The notes: generated from the sequence alone by a model not told the origin. Positions 26,039 through 36,203 are shown, counted from the stretch's first letter. The stretch is DNA of 64,000 nt from Streptomyces sp. V4I2 (GCF_030817655.1 NZ_JAUSZM010000003.1:9982001-10046000), one strand, 5' to 3'. Program-made: numbers and translations.

Positions 26039-26971
26039 TCACCGGCCGGGTACCCCGTCACTACCTCGCCCGGCCGCCTCCTCGTCGTCGTCGACGGGGA
26101 GGCCCAGTCGGCTGGCTACGGTGGTGAGGGCGGTGCCCAACGGGAGTGCGACCCGGGTGACGGCGTGCCGGTCGCCTCGGGTGGGGTCTCGGTTGACGAT
26201 CAGTACGGGCTTCCCGGCCTCGGCTGCCTGGCGGACGAACCGGAGCCCGGACATCACCGTCAGAGAGGAGCCCAGGACCAGCAGCGAGGCCGCCTCACGG
26301 ACCAGTGTGCGGCAGTGTTCGACGCGCTGCGGCGGAACGGATTCGCCGAAGAACACCACGTCCGGTTTGAGGATGCCGCCGCAGACCGTGCAGGGCAGCA
26401 CGCGGAAGTCCCCGACCTGGTCGTCGGTGAGGTCGGCGTCACCGTCCGGGTTGATTGCGGCGGCCACCGGCTTGAAGCCCGCATTCGCCTCCTCCAGCCG
26501 CCGGGCGAGTTCGCGGCGCGGGCTGAAGGCGGCGCAGGAAAGGCAGACGACCCGCTCCAGACTTCCGTGGAGTTCCACGACGCCCTCGGCGCCGGCGGCC
26601 TGGTGCAGGCCGTCGACGTTCTGGGTGATCACACCCGAGAGCAGGCCGTGCCGCCCGAACGCGGCCACGGCCCGGTGGCCGGCGTTGGGGCGGGCGCGAC
26701 CGAAGGTGCGCCAGCCGAGGTGGCTGCGCGCCCAGTACCGGCGCCGGGCCTGGGCGCTGGCGGTGAAGTCCTGGTAGGTCATCGGAGTGTGCCGGCTCAG
26801 GCTGCCGCCCTCGCCCCGGTAGTCGGGGATGCCCGACTCCGTTGAGATGCCCGCCCCGCTGAGTACCAGCACCCCACCAGTGCTCAGCGCACCGGCGACC
26901 GGCTCCAGATCCGTGGTGCCCGGCGGCAGGTCGTCGGCAGGGGTCCAGCTCACAGTGGGGCGCATGCGCAT
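26039..26971 (-). CDS. Sirtuin (SIR2-family NAD-dependent protein deacylase)
   Basis: A 310-residue sirtuin. GAGISTESGIPDYRG binds NAD, TQNVDGLH is the conserved core, and VELHGSLE holds the catalytic His. Two zinc CxxC pairs are present (VCLSC and PCTVC), widely spaced as in class II/SIRT4-like enzymes. It should remove acyl groups from lysines using NAD+. ATG 26971 or 26965 are both possible; the ribosome site is weak. It is divergent from an NTF2-like gene. Confidence 0.9.
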   Translation of the reverse strand: MRMRPTVSWTPADDLPPGTTDLEPVAGALSTGGVLVLSGAGISTESGIPDYRGEGGSLSRHTPMTYQDFTASAQARRRYWARSHLGWRTFGRARPNAGHRAVAAFGRHGLLSGVITQNVDGLHQAAGAEGVVELHGSLERVVCLSCAAFSPRRELARRLEEANAGFKPVAAAINPDGDADLTDDQVGDFRVLPCTVCGGILKPDVVFFGESVPPQRVEHCRTLVREAASLLVLGSSLTVMSGLRFVRQAAEAGKPVLIVNRDPTRGDRHAVTRVALPLGTALTTVASRLGLPVDDDEEAAGRGSDGVPGR

Positions 26972-27150
26972 GTTGCCAGGGTACGGAACCGGTTGCCACC
27001 ACACGGGGCACAGCCGGACGATGCATAGCCGTAGTCATCATGGAACCGCGGTCGCGACCCCCTGCATGATGGGCCTGCCGGTGTGGCACAGGGCACAGCC
27101 CGGCGCGTGTTGCCCTCGCCGAGTCGGCTTGTCGCGGTTACGGTCGGGAC

Positions 27151-27567
27151 GTGGACGAAGGACCGTATTCGGACCCGCAGGCGCCAGGCGAAGATGCGGC
27201 AGACGCTCGATTGATCGGCCTGGTGACGGACTGGGCTGCTTCGATCGTCGCCAATGATCCCGTGCGTATCGCCGACTTCATGGCTGACGAGTGGGTGATC
27301 GTTTCCGAGTCGGGCGTCGCCTCGAAGGAGCAGTTCCTCTCCCTCGTCGAGTCCGGGGAGCTGGCCCACTCGGCGATGGAACTCGTGACGCAACCAAGGG
27401 TTCGCGTCTACAACGGTACGGCGGTTATCACCGGACGCGTGACGAACACAGCCCACTACCAAGGCACGCGTTACGACGCGGACGAGTGGACGACCGACGT
27501 GTTCGTGAAACGAGACGGTCGCTGGCTCTGCGTGTTGAGCCACATCACGCCTGTTGCCCCAAGCTGA
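27151..27567 (+). CDS. NTF2-like fold protein (DUF4440-type)
   Basis: A 138-residue SnoaL/NTF2-superfamily protein: VTDWAASIVANDPVRIADFM opens the cone-shaped fold, and DVFVKRDGRWLCVLSH is the typical closing strand pair. Such proteins bind or isomerise small molecules; no catalytic residues can be assigned. GTG 27151 is the first start in frame. It is divergent from the sirtuin and not clearly in an operon. Confidence 0.78.
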   Translation: MDEGPYSDPQAPGEDAADARLIGLVTDWAASIVANDPVRIADFMADEWVIVSESGVASKEQFLSLVESGELAHSAMELVTQPRVRVYNGTAVITGRVTNTAHYQGTRYDADEWTTDVFVKRDGRWLCVLSHITPVAPS

Positions 27568-27824
27568 GCCACAGGCCGAGCGGCATCAGGGCGGCGGCGC
27601 TCCTGCTCGCGCCGCCCAGATCCGGAGAGCGAACACGCCGCAGCCGCGGCCTGCTCCCGCTGCGCCGCCTGCACAGCCTCGCGGCCAACTCAGGGGTTGT
27701 GACCGTCCATCCGTGACCAGTACGGCCGATGCATCGCCGGCCCATGGTTCATGGGAGTCGATCTCTTACGGAGGTACGGAGGTACGGAAATAGTCCCCAA
27801 CCGGGCGTAAGGCGCATTTCTGGC

Positions 27825-28178
27825 CTATGCCGTAGTGGGGGACCCCCCACCGGCCGGGACGAGTCCGGTCACCGTCAACTCGCGGTCGGCTGCGGACCAG
27901 TAGACCGGCAGCGGGTACGGATAGTTCAGCCGCCGCACCTCTGCCTCCGCCTCCCACTGGCGCCGTACCGCCACCGCCAGAGCGTCAGCGGCGTCTGCCA
28001 GTGACGCCTCACCGGGTGCACCCTGCTGGAACCGGAAGGCGGTTACGAGCAGCGGCGGCAGGCCGAGCAGTGCGGCGACCACGCCGATCACGCCGATCAC
28101 CTTGCCCATATCGTCGACGCGATCCACGCCCGACGCGTAGAGGGTCCCTGCCACGGCCAGCAGTGCCGCGACGGCCAC
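27825..28178 (-). pseudogene. N-terminal remnant of a large membrane-linked NTPase-type protein
   Basis: The product has two hydrophobic segments (residues 1-15 and 27-47), then LADAADALAVAVRRQWEAEA and LNYPYPLPVYW. This resembles the start of large Streptomyces NACHT- or NB-ARC-type proteins, in which a helical AVRRQW motif precedes the NTPase domain. Here it ends after 117 codons with no NTPase domain. An upstream ATG with a good context lies in another frame. Family assignment is from memory of the motif and is moderate. Confidence 0.5.
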
Positions 28179-28593
28179 GGCGTAGACCCGCGCCGGCCAC
28201 CGTCTCCCTCACCCATGCGCCAGTCCTCTGCTCTGCGTCCTTCGGGCTCAGCCGATCTTGCCCGCCAAGACGGCCAGAAGCCCGAAGGGCCAGTCAACAG
28301 AGGCAAAATCCCCACTGGCCGTCGAGTTGGCGTCCCGTTGCGTGGGCACACATCCGGCCCGGTTGACAACCTTGTCTCTGCATGTCGCAAAGATCCCCCC
28401 ATGGTTCCGGTGGGACTGAGGTCAACATCTGTCCGCTCCTGATAAGAAAAGTACACACACATCTGGTTGAGGGGGGTTGCTTCTGCGTGCGCGCATGCTG
28501 GCGCAGGCTGGTCGGCCGCCAGGTGAGGCTTCGACCACCGGCCCTGCCTATCCACGCGTATGACGGTGTGTCAGTTCTCAAGGGAGATTCCGC
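28179..28593. other. Upstream region of the sedolisin gene
   Basis: About 400 bases without a supported gene. TTGACA occurs near 28362, and an AT-rich stretch with TGATAAGAAAAG lies near 28440. The promoter of the peptidase gene is probably here; I cannot fix it. Confidence 0.35.
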
Positions 28594-31500
28594 ATGACCA
28601 AGAGGGTCCACGCTGCGCTGGGACGTCCCAGACACACGGCGGACAAGACCGGCAGACGGGCTCGGGGGATCATGGCGGCAACCGTCGCCGCTGTCGCTCT
28701 CCTTGTCGCCGCCACTGCCGCCCATGGCGCGGTCACCGATGGGGGTGGGGCAGGATCGCACCCGCCCAAGCGAATAGGCGCGGCCCCCCACGTTCCGGTC
28801 GGCGCGACCGCGGCCGGCGCGACTCCATCGGGAACCACGCTGCACATCGGTGTGAACCTCGCCCCGCGTGACCCGAAGGCGTTGGCCGACTTCGTCACCG
28901 CGGTATCGACCCCGGGCAACTCCCTGTACCACCACTACCTGGCCAAGGGACATTTCGCCTCGGTCTTCGGCCCGACGCCGGCCACCATCGCCCAGGTGTC
29001 CCAGGCACTGAAGGCAGCCGGCCTCACTCCCGGCAAGGCCAGCCCGGACGGCCTGACCATCCCGGTCACCACCACCGTCGCAAAGGCGTCCGACGCCTTC
29101 GACACCGGCTTCCGGAACGTCCGGCTCAAAGACGGCACCACCGACTACATGAACACCGCGGCCCCCGCGCTGCCCGCCAACATCGCGGCGTCGGTGACCG
29201 GGATCGTGGGCCTGAGCGACATCAACAGCATCACCAGCCACCACTCATCCGTGCGTCAGGCGGGCAAGACCAGCTCTGCCGCCGGACGCGGCTCGCGCGC
29301 CGTGGCCCCGCACGCGTACAGCCCGGGACTCTGCACTGACTTCACCGGCTCGGGCTTCACCGACGGCACCGACTACTACAGCCCCGACAAGCTGGCCGGC
29401 ACCTACGGTATGAGCAGCTCCGCCACTGTCGGCGCGGGGCAGACCGTGGCCGTGTTCGAGTTGGAGAACGTCGATGCCGCCAGCATCGCCGCGTACCAGT
29501 CCTGCGTGGGCACCAGCACCTCGGTCTCCACCGTGTACGTCGATACGGCGGCAGGAGCCGGCGCGCCGGCCACCGACGGATCGGTCGGCGTGGAGTCGGC
29601 GCTCGACATCGAGGACCTGATCGGTCTGGTGCCGGGCGCGAGCATCATCGACTACCAGGGCGTGGACGCCCAGTCCGCGACCGACCAGAACGTGCTCGAC
29701 GTCTACCAGCGGATGGTCACCGACGACCAGGCGCAGGTCATCTCCTCCAGCTGGGGCGTGTGCGAGGCAGCCGAGAACAGCGCGACCGCGAGCGCCGAGA
29801 ACGCCATCTTCGCGGAGGCCGCGGCGCAGGGCCAGAGCGTGGTCGCCGCCTCGGGCGACGACGGCTCCAGCGACTGCTACGTTTCGACCGGCTCCACCGC
29901 CAAGGCCGTCGACGACCCAGCGAGCCAGCCCTACGTCACCGGCGTCGGTGGCACCACGATGACCGGCTCGGGCAGCACCGCGACCCAGAAGGCGTGGAAC
30001 AACGACACCGGCGGCAGCGGCGGCGGCATCTCCTCGCGCTGGGCTCCCGTCGTCTACCAGGGCGGTGTCGCCACCACCGCCAAGCGTGCCGTTCCGGATG
30101 TCTCCGCCCTGGCGGACCCGTACACCGGCTACCCGATCTACTACCAGGACGACAGCGCCTCCTCCAGCCCCGTCCCCGGCATCATCGGCGGCACCAGCGG
30201 CGCGGCCCCGACATGGGCCGCCGCCATCGTCCAGGCGAACGCCGGCGCGGCCTGCCAGACGAACGGGCGGGTCGGCTTCCTCAACAACGGCCTCTACAAG
30301 GCCGCGCGGAGCAGCTACCCGACGAACTTCTGGGACGTCACCAGCGGCAGCAACTCCGTATACGCCACCGGCTACGCGGCGGCGGCCGGCTACGACGAGG
30401 TCACCGGCCTGGGCTCGCCCAAGGAGGCCGGCCTGATCACTTCGCTGTGCGCGGCCAAGGGCACCGCGGCCACGGGTGCTTCCACCTTCCACCCGCTCAG
30501 CAGCCCCAAGCGCCTGCTGGACACCCGCAACGGCACCGGTTGGGGCCTCAGCTCCGTCCCGTCCACCAAACCTCTGGTCGCGGGCGGCACCGCCCCGGTC
30601 AAGATCGAGGGCGCCGGGGGGATCCCCAGCAGCGGCGTGACCGCCGTCGTGCTCAACCTCACGGTCACCGGCACCACCGGCTCGGGTTCGTTGATCGCCT
30701 GGGCCGACGGCACCGCCAAGCCGTCGACCAGCAACCTCAACTGGACCGGCGCGAGCCAGACCATTGCCGCCTCGTCGACCGTCACGGTGGCCGGTGACGG
30801 CGTGGTGGACCTCTACACCAGCAGCACCACCCACGTGATCGCCGACGTCCAGGGCTACTACACCAACAACACCACCGGGTCCGCGTACACGGCGCTGAAG
30901 CCGACCCGCTTGCTGGACACCCGCTCCAAGGTCGGCATCTCCACCACCACCAAGATCACCAACGCGGTGGTCAGCCTCAAGGTCCGCGGCCACGGGGGCG
31001 TGCCGACCGGCGCCTCCTCCGTGGTCCTCAACCTGACGGCCACCCAGACCGTAGGCTCCGGCTACCTGGAGGCCTACCCCGAGGGCGCCACCCGCCCGAC
31101 CGCCTCCAACGTCAACTGGGCGGCCACCGGGACCACCATCCCCAACCTGGTCGTCGTGCCGATCGGCTCCGACGGCAACGTCAGCCTCTACGTCCACGGC
31201 ACGAGTCACGTGATCGCCGACGTCTCCGGCTACTTCTCCACCAGCGGCTCGGCCTTCCACACCGTCACTCCGCTGCGCCTGCTGGACACCCGTACGACGA
31301 CGGCGCTGGGCGCCGGCAAGACACTGGCCCTGCAGATCTCGGGCCGAGACGCCATTCCGTCCACCGGCGTCAAGGCCGTCGTGCTGACCGTCACCGTCAC
31401 CGGCACCACCGGCACCGGCTACCTCACCGCCTGGGCCGACGGCGGCACCCGCCCGACGGCGTCCAACCTGAACTGGGTACAGGGCAAGACCATCGCCAAC

Positions 31501-31596
31501 CAGGTGATCGTGCCGGTCGGCTCCGACGGCAAGATCGATTTCTACGCCAGCAGCACCACCCAGGTGCTCGCGGACGTGGCCGGCTACATCGGCTGA
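28594..31596 (+). CDS. Secreted sedolisin (S53 peptidase) with three C-terminal repeat domains
   Basis: A 1000-residue secreted acid serine peptidase. A twin-Arg-containing leader with a hydrophobic core (27-45) is followed by a pro-kumamolisin domain (about 80-215), then the S53 domain with Glu334 and Asp338 (GVESALDIE), an oxyanion Asp near 422 and Ser535 in GGTSGAAP. After about residue 625 come three domains of some 125 residues each with RLLDTR near 643, 771 and 895, a repeat common in actinobacterial exported proteins and probably for surface or polymer binding. It ends at a strong terminator and is monocistronic. The normal S53 size is about 550-600 residues, so the tail is an extension. 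Confidence 0.92.
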   Translation: MTKRVHAALGRPRHTADKTGRRARGIMAATVAAVALLVAATAAHGAVTDGGGAGSHPPKRIGAAPHVPVGATAAGATPSGTTLHIGVNLAPRDPKALADFVTAVSTPGNSLYHHYLAKGHFASVFGPTPATIAQVSQALKAAGLTPGKASPDGLTIPVTTTVAKASDAFDTGFRNVRLKDGTTDYMNTAAPALPANIAASVTGIVGLSDINSITSHHSSVRQAGKTSSAAGRGSRAVAPHAYSPGLCTDFTGSGFTDGTDYYSPDKLAGTYGMSSSATVGAGQTVAVFELENVDAASIAAYQSCVGTSTSVSTVYVDTAAGAGAPATDGSVGVESALDIEDLIGLVPGASIIDYQGVDAQSATDQNVLDVYQRMVTDDQAQVISSSWGVCEAAENSATASAENAIFAEAAAQGQSVVAASGDDGSSDCYVSTGSTAKAVDDPASQPYVTGVGGTTMTGSGSTATQKAWNNDTGGSGGGISSRWAPVVYQGGVATTAKRAVPDVSALADPYTGYPIYYQDDSASSSPVPGIIGGTSGAAPTWAAAIVQANAGAACQTNGRVGFLNNGLYKAARSSYPTNFWDVTSGSNSVYATGYAAAAGYDEVTGLGSPKEAGLITSLCAAKGTAATGASTFHPLSSPKRLLDTRNGTGWGLSSVPSTKPLVAGGTAPVKIEGAGGIPSSGVTAVVLNLTVTGTTGSGSLIAWADGTAKPSTSNLNWTGASQTIAASSTVTVAGDGVVDLYTSSTTHVIADVQGYYTNNTTGSAYTALKPTRLLDTRSKVGISTTTKITNAVVSLKVRGHGGVPTGASSVVLNLTATQTVGSGYLEAYPEGATRPTASNVNWAATGTTIPNLVVVPIGSDGNVSLYVHGTSHVIADVSGYFSTSGSAFHTVTPLRLLDTRTTTALGAGKTLALQISGRDAIPSTGVKAVVLTVTVTGTTGTGYLTAWADGGTRPTASNLNWVQGKTIANQVIVPVGSDGKIDFYASSTTQVLADVAGYIG

Positions 31597-31616
31597 CGCC
31601 TACCGACGACACAACG

Positions 31617-31655
31617 GTGATGCCCCGCCGACCCGCGTGGTCGGCGGGGCATCAC
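31617..31655. terminator. Strong hairpin terminator after the sedolisin gene
   Basis: Perfect 17-bp arms (31617-31633 and 31639-31655) around CGCGT. It can end both the peptidase message and any transcript from the decayed LysR gene on the other strand. Confidence 0.85.
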
Positions 31656-31664
31656 CGCGACAGG

Positions 31665-31990
31665 CGGAGTTTGTGGCTGGCGTCATCCAGCGAGACGCCT
31701 TCGCAGCCCTTGGGCGACGCGCAACTGGACGCCGTCGGCGGCGACGGATGCCAGGGCGGGCAGGGCGCATACGCACGGCAGTTCCGATAGGTCGGCCAGG
31801 AGTACGGCGTCGTCTGCCCGGTCAGTGGGCCGCAGTTCATGGGCGAGCGGGGTGGTTCCACGCCGCGCGGCAGCCGCGTGAACAGTTCGCGGCCGGTCTG
31901 CTGCTCCAGGGCGCAGATCTGCGCGCTCACGGTGGGCTGTGACAGCCCCAGCCCTCGACCTCATTCAGGTTGGCGTGCGCCGGGGTCAGT
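31665..31990 (-). pseudogene. LysR-family regulator remnant
   Basis: Parallel to the intact LysR gene at 33585-34550: ALEQQTGRELFTRLPRGVEP is shared almost exactly, and downstream bases match through QGLPEPL-encoding sequence. Most of the effector domain is deleted and the frame is broken. The upstream operator pair is preserved (31998-32044). Confidence 0.8.
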
Positions 31991-31997
31991 CTTTTGC

Positions 31998-32044
31998 ATC
32001 GGAGTTCCGATAGCTGTGATCGGCTCTTCTATTGGTACTTCGAT
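31998..32044. promoter_or_regulatory. Pair of LysR-type sites beside the decayed lysR
   Basis: ATCGGAGTTCCGAT (31998-32011) and ATTGGTACTTCGAT (32031-32044) keep the same 33-base offset as the two sites of the intact copy (34567 and 34600). The first site is still symmetric. Confidence 0.6.
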
Positions 32045-32147
32045 GGGACGGCGGCCTGACGTCAAGAGCGTCGTCAAGATGCCTGCCAGCGGCGATCCGC
32101 GGCGCAGGCGGTGACGACGCAGGTCCAGAACCCCTTCAGGAGAGCAC

Positions 32148-32452
32148 ATGGTGAAGATCCTCTTCACCCCGGGCGGCGTCATCCCGCCGGTCGACCCGGC
32201 CGGCCTCAGCGCCGGAGCCAACGGCGGTGAGGAGAACGCCGCGGAGATCCGCGCCGCAGCGGAGGGCGCTGCGGAACTCCGCAGCCCGGTGGCCTTGGCC
32301 GACGTTCGAATGGAGGACTTCGACGCGGGTACGTCCCCGGCGGCACGGAACGATGGAGGACCTCGCGGTCGACGCCGACTCGGGCGGCTCCTCGCCAGCG
32401 GTGAATTCCGGTCTGTCGGTGGGCGTGGTGTGCCGAGGAGCCCCCGGCTGAC
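32148..32452 (+). pseudogene. DJ-1/PfpI-type protein remnant
   Basis: From ATG 32148 (VKILFTPGG) the sequence continues to ALADVRMEDFDA, then shifts frame to GTMEDLAVDADSG and GVVCRG, where the family's nucleophilic Cys would lie. These are the landmarks of the DJ-1/PfpI (class I amidotransferase-like) fold, but parts between are missing and at least one frame change is present. It is divergent from the decayed LysR and was probably its target. Confidence 0.7.
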
Positions 32453-32524
32453 CACGGATCCGACCCGCGGCGGGTCCGACACCCTGCGCATAACCCCGAC
32501 GTGCCCGAGCCCGAGTCGACGCTG

Positions 32525-32700
32525 GACAGGTGCGGGTGAAGGTCGAGGCGTGCGGCCTCGACGTGGTCGGCACCGCCGACGCGGTGGGTGACGGGGGGAC
32601 CGGCATCAGTCCGGGGCGGCGCGTCGCCCTCCACGGCGGCCTGCGCCGGGTGGCTTCGCCGAGTACACCCTGGCCGACGCCACCACCCTCGCCGGAACAA
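32525..32700 (+). pseudogene. MDR-family oxidoreductase remnant
   Basis: RVKVEACGLDVVGTADAVGD, PGRRVALHGG and, one frame over, GGFAEYTLAD are pieces of the GroES-like half of a quinone-reductase-like enzyme. The nucleotide-binding half is absent. Confidence 0.6.
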
Positions 32701-32759
32701 CGTGGTCACAACGGCGTCCGATCGTAACGCCGACCACGAATGCGATCCGTTGCCCCGCC

Positions 32760-33176
32760 TCACGTAGGCAGCCACCCAGGCCACCAGGGTGGGACATTGT
32801 CCGGGGGGCAGTTGCCATTGGTGTCGTTTCCCACACCGAGCGGGGTTCCCAGCCAGGCGAAGTGCACCAATGTCAGCGCGATCAGTGCTGCCAGGAAGAC
32901 CGCGGCTGGTAACAACAAGTTCCGATACCGGCGTTTTCGATGCCGCAGCATGACTGCCGGCAGCGCCCACGCAGCCAAGCCGGTGAATCCCGCCGCGAGG
33001 ACCGTCAACGGTGCTTCCCATGTCCACAGATCGAACAGGCTCGGGTGTTCCCGAAGGACGACGGCGCAGGTCCGGCGCGCCGCGCGGGACAGCCGGTAGG
33101 CGCCGTAACCCGCGAGCGCCCCTGCGAGCAATGTCAAGCAGCCTGCCATCCAGGGCGGATTGGTCTCTCTTTCCAT
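32760..33176 (-). CDS. Small membrane protein of unknown function
   Basis: A 138-residue protein with three hydrophobic helices (about 11-30, 55-78 and 88-112) and a hydrophilic C-terminus containing DTNGNCPPDN. ATG 33176 is chosen because it directly precedes the first helix (ERETNPPWMAG). No family was recognised. The neighbours are remnants, so its context says little. Confidence 0.6.
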   Translation of the reverse strand: MERETNPPWMAGCLTLLAGALAGYGAYRLSRAARRTCAVVLREHPSLFDLWTWEAPLTVLAAGFTGLAAWALPAVMLRHRKRRYRNLLLPAAVFLAALIALTLVHFAWLGTPLGVGNDTNGNCPPDNVPPWWPGWLPT

Positions 33177-33225
33177 GTCAGGGCTTGACGCACCACAACG
33201 CTGCCAGGTTCCTACAACTGACACT

Positions 33226-33510
<285 letters not shown>

Positions 33511-33584
33511 CACGCCGGCGGAACGCCTTCGTTTGCTCTGCATGGCGTACGGATGGCTTCGGCGCGGCCCGAACGGCTGCCCGC

Positions 33585-34550
33585 CTACCAGTCGCGGGCG
33601 GCGCGCTGGAGGGCGTCGCGCACCCGGATCGCGTCGGGGTTGGCTTCGGTGCCGGGTCGCTGGACGAGGAACAGGGTGTTCAGCGGCGGTTCCTCCGATT
33701 CGTGCAGGAGGGCGAGACGGCCGGAGTCGAGGTATTCCTGGCACAGCGAGCGGGGCAGCACGCTGATGCCGGCGCCGGCGTTGACCGCGGACAGGACCGC
33801 GTACAGGTTGGGCACGGTGACCGCAGCGCGGCTGGTGAGCTGTTTGCCGAAGACGGTCCGCCAGTAACGCCGCACGATGGGCAGGTCCTCGGCGTAGCTG
33901 ACAAGCGGGACCTCGCGCAGGGCGACGCACAGATCGTCGGCCTGTGGGTGCGCGGTGATGCGCTCGGCCCAGGTGGGGGCGGCGACCAGCAGGTACTCCT
34001 CGTCGGCGAGCGGCACCGACTCCAGGGCGCGGCCGCGGGGGCGCCGGGTCGCGATGACCAGGTCGTGGCGGCCCGCCCGCAACTCCTCCAGCAGCGGTTC
34101 AGGCAGCCCTTGGGCGACGCGAAGCTGGACGCCGTCGGCGGCGAGGTGCGCCAGGGCGGGCAGGACGCGCACGCACAGCAGTTCCGACGGGCCGGCGAGG
34201 TGTACGGGTGTGGCGGGCCCGGCCAGGGGGCCGCCGCCTTCGAGGGCGGCGAGCGCGTCGAGCGGACCCGCGGTCTGGGCGGCGAGTGCGTGGGCGAGGG
34301 GGGTGGGTTCGACGCCGCGCGGCAGCCGGGTGAACAACTCGCGGCCGGTCTGCTGCTCCAGGGTGCGGATCTGTGCGGTCACCGTGGGCTGGGACAGCCC
34401 GAGCACGGGCGCGGCGGCGGTGAAGGTGCCGGCGCGATAGACGGCCAGGAAGGTGCGCAGCAGGTTGAGGTCGGCGTGCGCCGGGAGTTGCCCGCCGACG
34501 CCGGCCGCGGTCTCGGAGGTCTCGGGCGTCCGGTTCTTCATGGCGGCCAT
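33585..34550 (-). CDS. LysR-family transcriptional regulator
   Basis: A 321-residue LysR activator/repressor. The winged HTH is near residues 25-80 (LLRTFLAVYRAGTFTAAAPV, LSQPTVTAQIRTLEQQTG), followed by a periplasmic-binding-like effector domain (AGISVLPRSLCQ near 250). Start ATG 34550 or 34541 cannot be separated. Two LysR-type sites lie just upstream. Its original divergent partner is probably the DJ-1-type gene that survives only as a remnant next to the decayed LysR copy at 31665-31990; no partner is left beside this one. Confidence 0.9.
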   Translation of the reverse strand: MAAMKNRTPETSETAAGVGGQLPAHADLNLLRTFLAVYRAGTFTAAAPVLGLSQPTVTAQIRTLEQQTGRELFTRLPRGVEPTPLAHALAAQTAGPLDALAALEGGGPLAGPATPVHLAGPSELLCVRVLPALAHLAADGVQLRVAQGLPEPLLEELRAGRHDLVIATRRPRGRALESVPLADEEYLLVAAPTWAERITAHPQADDLCVALREVPLVSYAEDLPIVRRYWRTVFGKQLTSRAAVTVPNLYAVLSAVNAGAGISVLPRSLCQEYLDSGRLALLHESEEPPLNTLFLVQRPGTEANPDAIRVRDALQRAARDW

Positions 34551-34566
34551 CGTATCCATTGTTCGC

Positions 34567-34613
34567 ATCGGAGGTCCGATAGCCGGCATCGGCTCTTCTA
34601 TCGGTAGTCCGAT
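34567..34613. promoter_or_regulatory. Pair of LysR-type operator sites
   Basis: ATCGGAGGTCCGAT (34567-34580) and ATCGGTAGTCCGAT (34600-34613) repeat with a 33-base offset, immediately upstream of lysR. The same pair is kept next to the decayed copy at 31998-32044. Confidence 0.65.
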
Positions 34614-35047
34614 GGAGCGGGGTTGACGTCGTGCCGTGTCGCCAAGACGCCGCCAGGGGGCTGCCCTGCTGCGGGCGGTGATGCCGGCCGGGCCGATGAG
34701 GCGGTCGTCCCCTGCGATGAGCGACCAAGGCCGCTGGCCACGCCGACCTGGCCAGGCAGGACAAGGAGTCCAGACAGACGCCTCGACCTGGATCTGACGG
34801 TCTGCGACCCCGCCATACCCGCGCCGGGCACTCCCGAGGGTGAACCGGCTGCCGCCCCGGCGTGATGGGCTGGCTCAGCCGGTGGCGTGGACGACGGTGC
34901 GGTTCCGCAGGGTCGTCATCTTGTGGCGGACCGGGCGCCCTCGCGACGGAAAACTCGGATGCGCGTACCACACGGCCACCCCTAGGCTGCGCCCGCGGGG
35001 AGGCGAGGCGCCGTATCGTCCGTCAGCGGATCGGAGATGCACGGGGT

Positions 35048-35770
35048 ATGACCAGTCAACTGTTCGCGATCTGCTTCAACGCGACCCGGCCGTCGGGCCT
35101 GGCGCGGTTCTGGTCCGGCGTCCTGGGCTGGGAGTTGGCCGACGGCTCGGACGACGACGTCGCGATCCTGCCCCCTGATCCCGCCGGGTTCCGCATCCGT
35201 TTCCTGCCGAGCCAGGAGCCGAAGATCGGCCAGAACCGGGCGCACTTCGACCTGACGAGCACCTCCTCGGACGATCAGCAGCAGACGGTGGCCAGGGCGC
35301 TGGAACTCGGCGGGAAACACATCGACGTGGGCCAACTCCCGGAAGAAGGGCACGTGGTGCTCGCCGATCCAGACGGCAACGAGTTCTGCGTAATCGAGGC
35401 GGGCAACAACTTCCTCGCCGACACCGGCTTCATCGGAGCACTGGCCTGCGACGGCACGCAGGAGGTCGGTTACTTCTGGAGCGAGGCGCTACGGTGGCCG
35501 CTGGTCTGGGACCAGGACCAGGAGACCGCGATCCAATCGCCGAACGGCGGTACGAAGATCACGTGGGGCGGCCCACCGGTGGCGCCGAAGACGGGCACGA
35601 ACAGGCTGTACTTCGAGCTTGCGCTCCCCGCCGACGCAGACTGGGAAGCGGAGGTCGACCGCCTGATCTCGCTCGGCGCGACGCACACCGACATCGGCGA
35701 GCGCGACGGCAGCCGGATGCTGATGCTCGACCCCGACGGCAACGAGTTCTCCGTACGGAGGCCCCGGTAG
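35048..35770 (+). CDS. VOC-family protein with two glyoxalase-like domains
   Basis: A 240-residue protein made of two tandem vicinal-oxygen-chelate domains (about 1-118 and 125-240). Each ends in the family motif: VLADPDGNEFCVIE and LMLDPDGNEFSVRR. VOC proteins include glyoxalases, ring-cleaving dioxygenases and antibiotic-binding proteins; the sequence does not tell which. ATG 35048 lies at the start of the first beta strand. It stands alone. Confidence 0.88.
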   Translation: MTSQLFAICFNATRPSGLARFWSGVLGWELADGSDDDVAILPPDPAGFRIRFLPSQEPKIGQNRAHFDLTSTSSDDQQQTVARALELGGKHIDVGQLPEEGHVVLADPDGNEFCVIEAGNNFLADTGFIGALACDGTQEVGYFWSEALRWPLVWDQDQETAIQSPNGGTKITWGGPPVAPKTGTNRLYFELALPADADWEAEVDRLISLGATHTDIGERDGSRMLMLDPDGNEFSVRRPR

Positions 35771-36203
35771 CGGGCTGTTGTCGGGTGGGCGGTGTTGGAC
35801 GCGCAGGTCGGCGACGAGGTCACACTGCTTTCCCTGGCTCCTGACCCGTACGCAGGCACGGGAGTCAGTCCGCTCAAATGCCTTGAAGCCGTGACGAGTC
35901 CAAGATGTCGTCGCAATGCCATCGCCGCCGCCCGGCCTTCGGGACAGCCGTGAGAGGCGGCTTTCGCGGTGCTCCGTCCTAGACACCGATGAGGGCGCCG
36001 CAAAGGACTTCAGATTCTGTTTCCGTTTTCGTCGCAGGAGGTGTGCCTGCGGCAGTTGAGCAGCTGCTGCGCCGGTCGCCTCTACGACCACGACTACGAC
36101 GACCCCTGGTTCCGAGCTGCTCAACCTCGGAGCCGCGAGGCCGCTCTTGGACGCGCAGCTGTTGGACGCTGTCGTGCTGCTCGGCCACTCGCTGGGCGCC
36201 ATC
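35771..36203. other. Gene-poor stretch with an unassigned fragment
   Basis: Near 36110-36203 the plus strand reads LLNLGAARPLLDAQLLDAVV and GHSLGAI, protein-like but not assignable; GHSLG might be a hydrolase elbow or chance. Nothing else is supported. Confidence 0.35.

Noticed and set aside
29245..31260. Minus-strand open frame of 671 codons opposite the sedolisin gene
   Set aside because: Antisense shadow of a clearly recognised peptidase; no ribosome site or motif.
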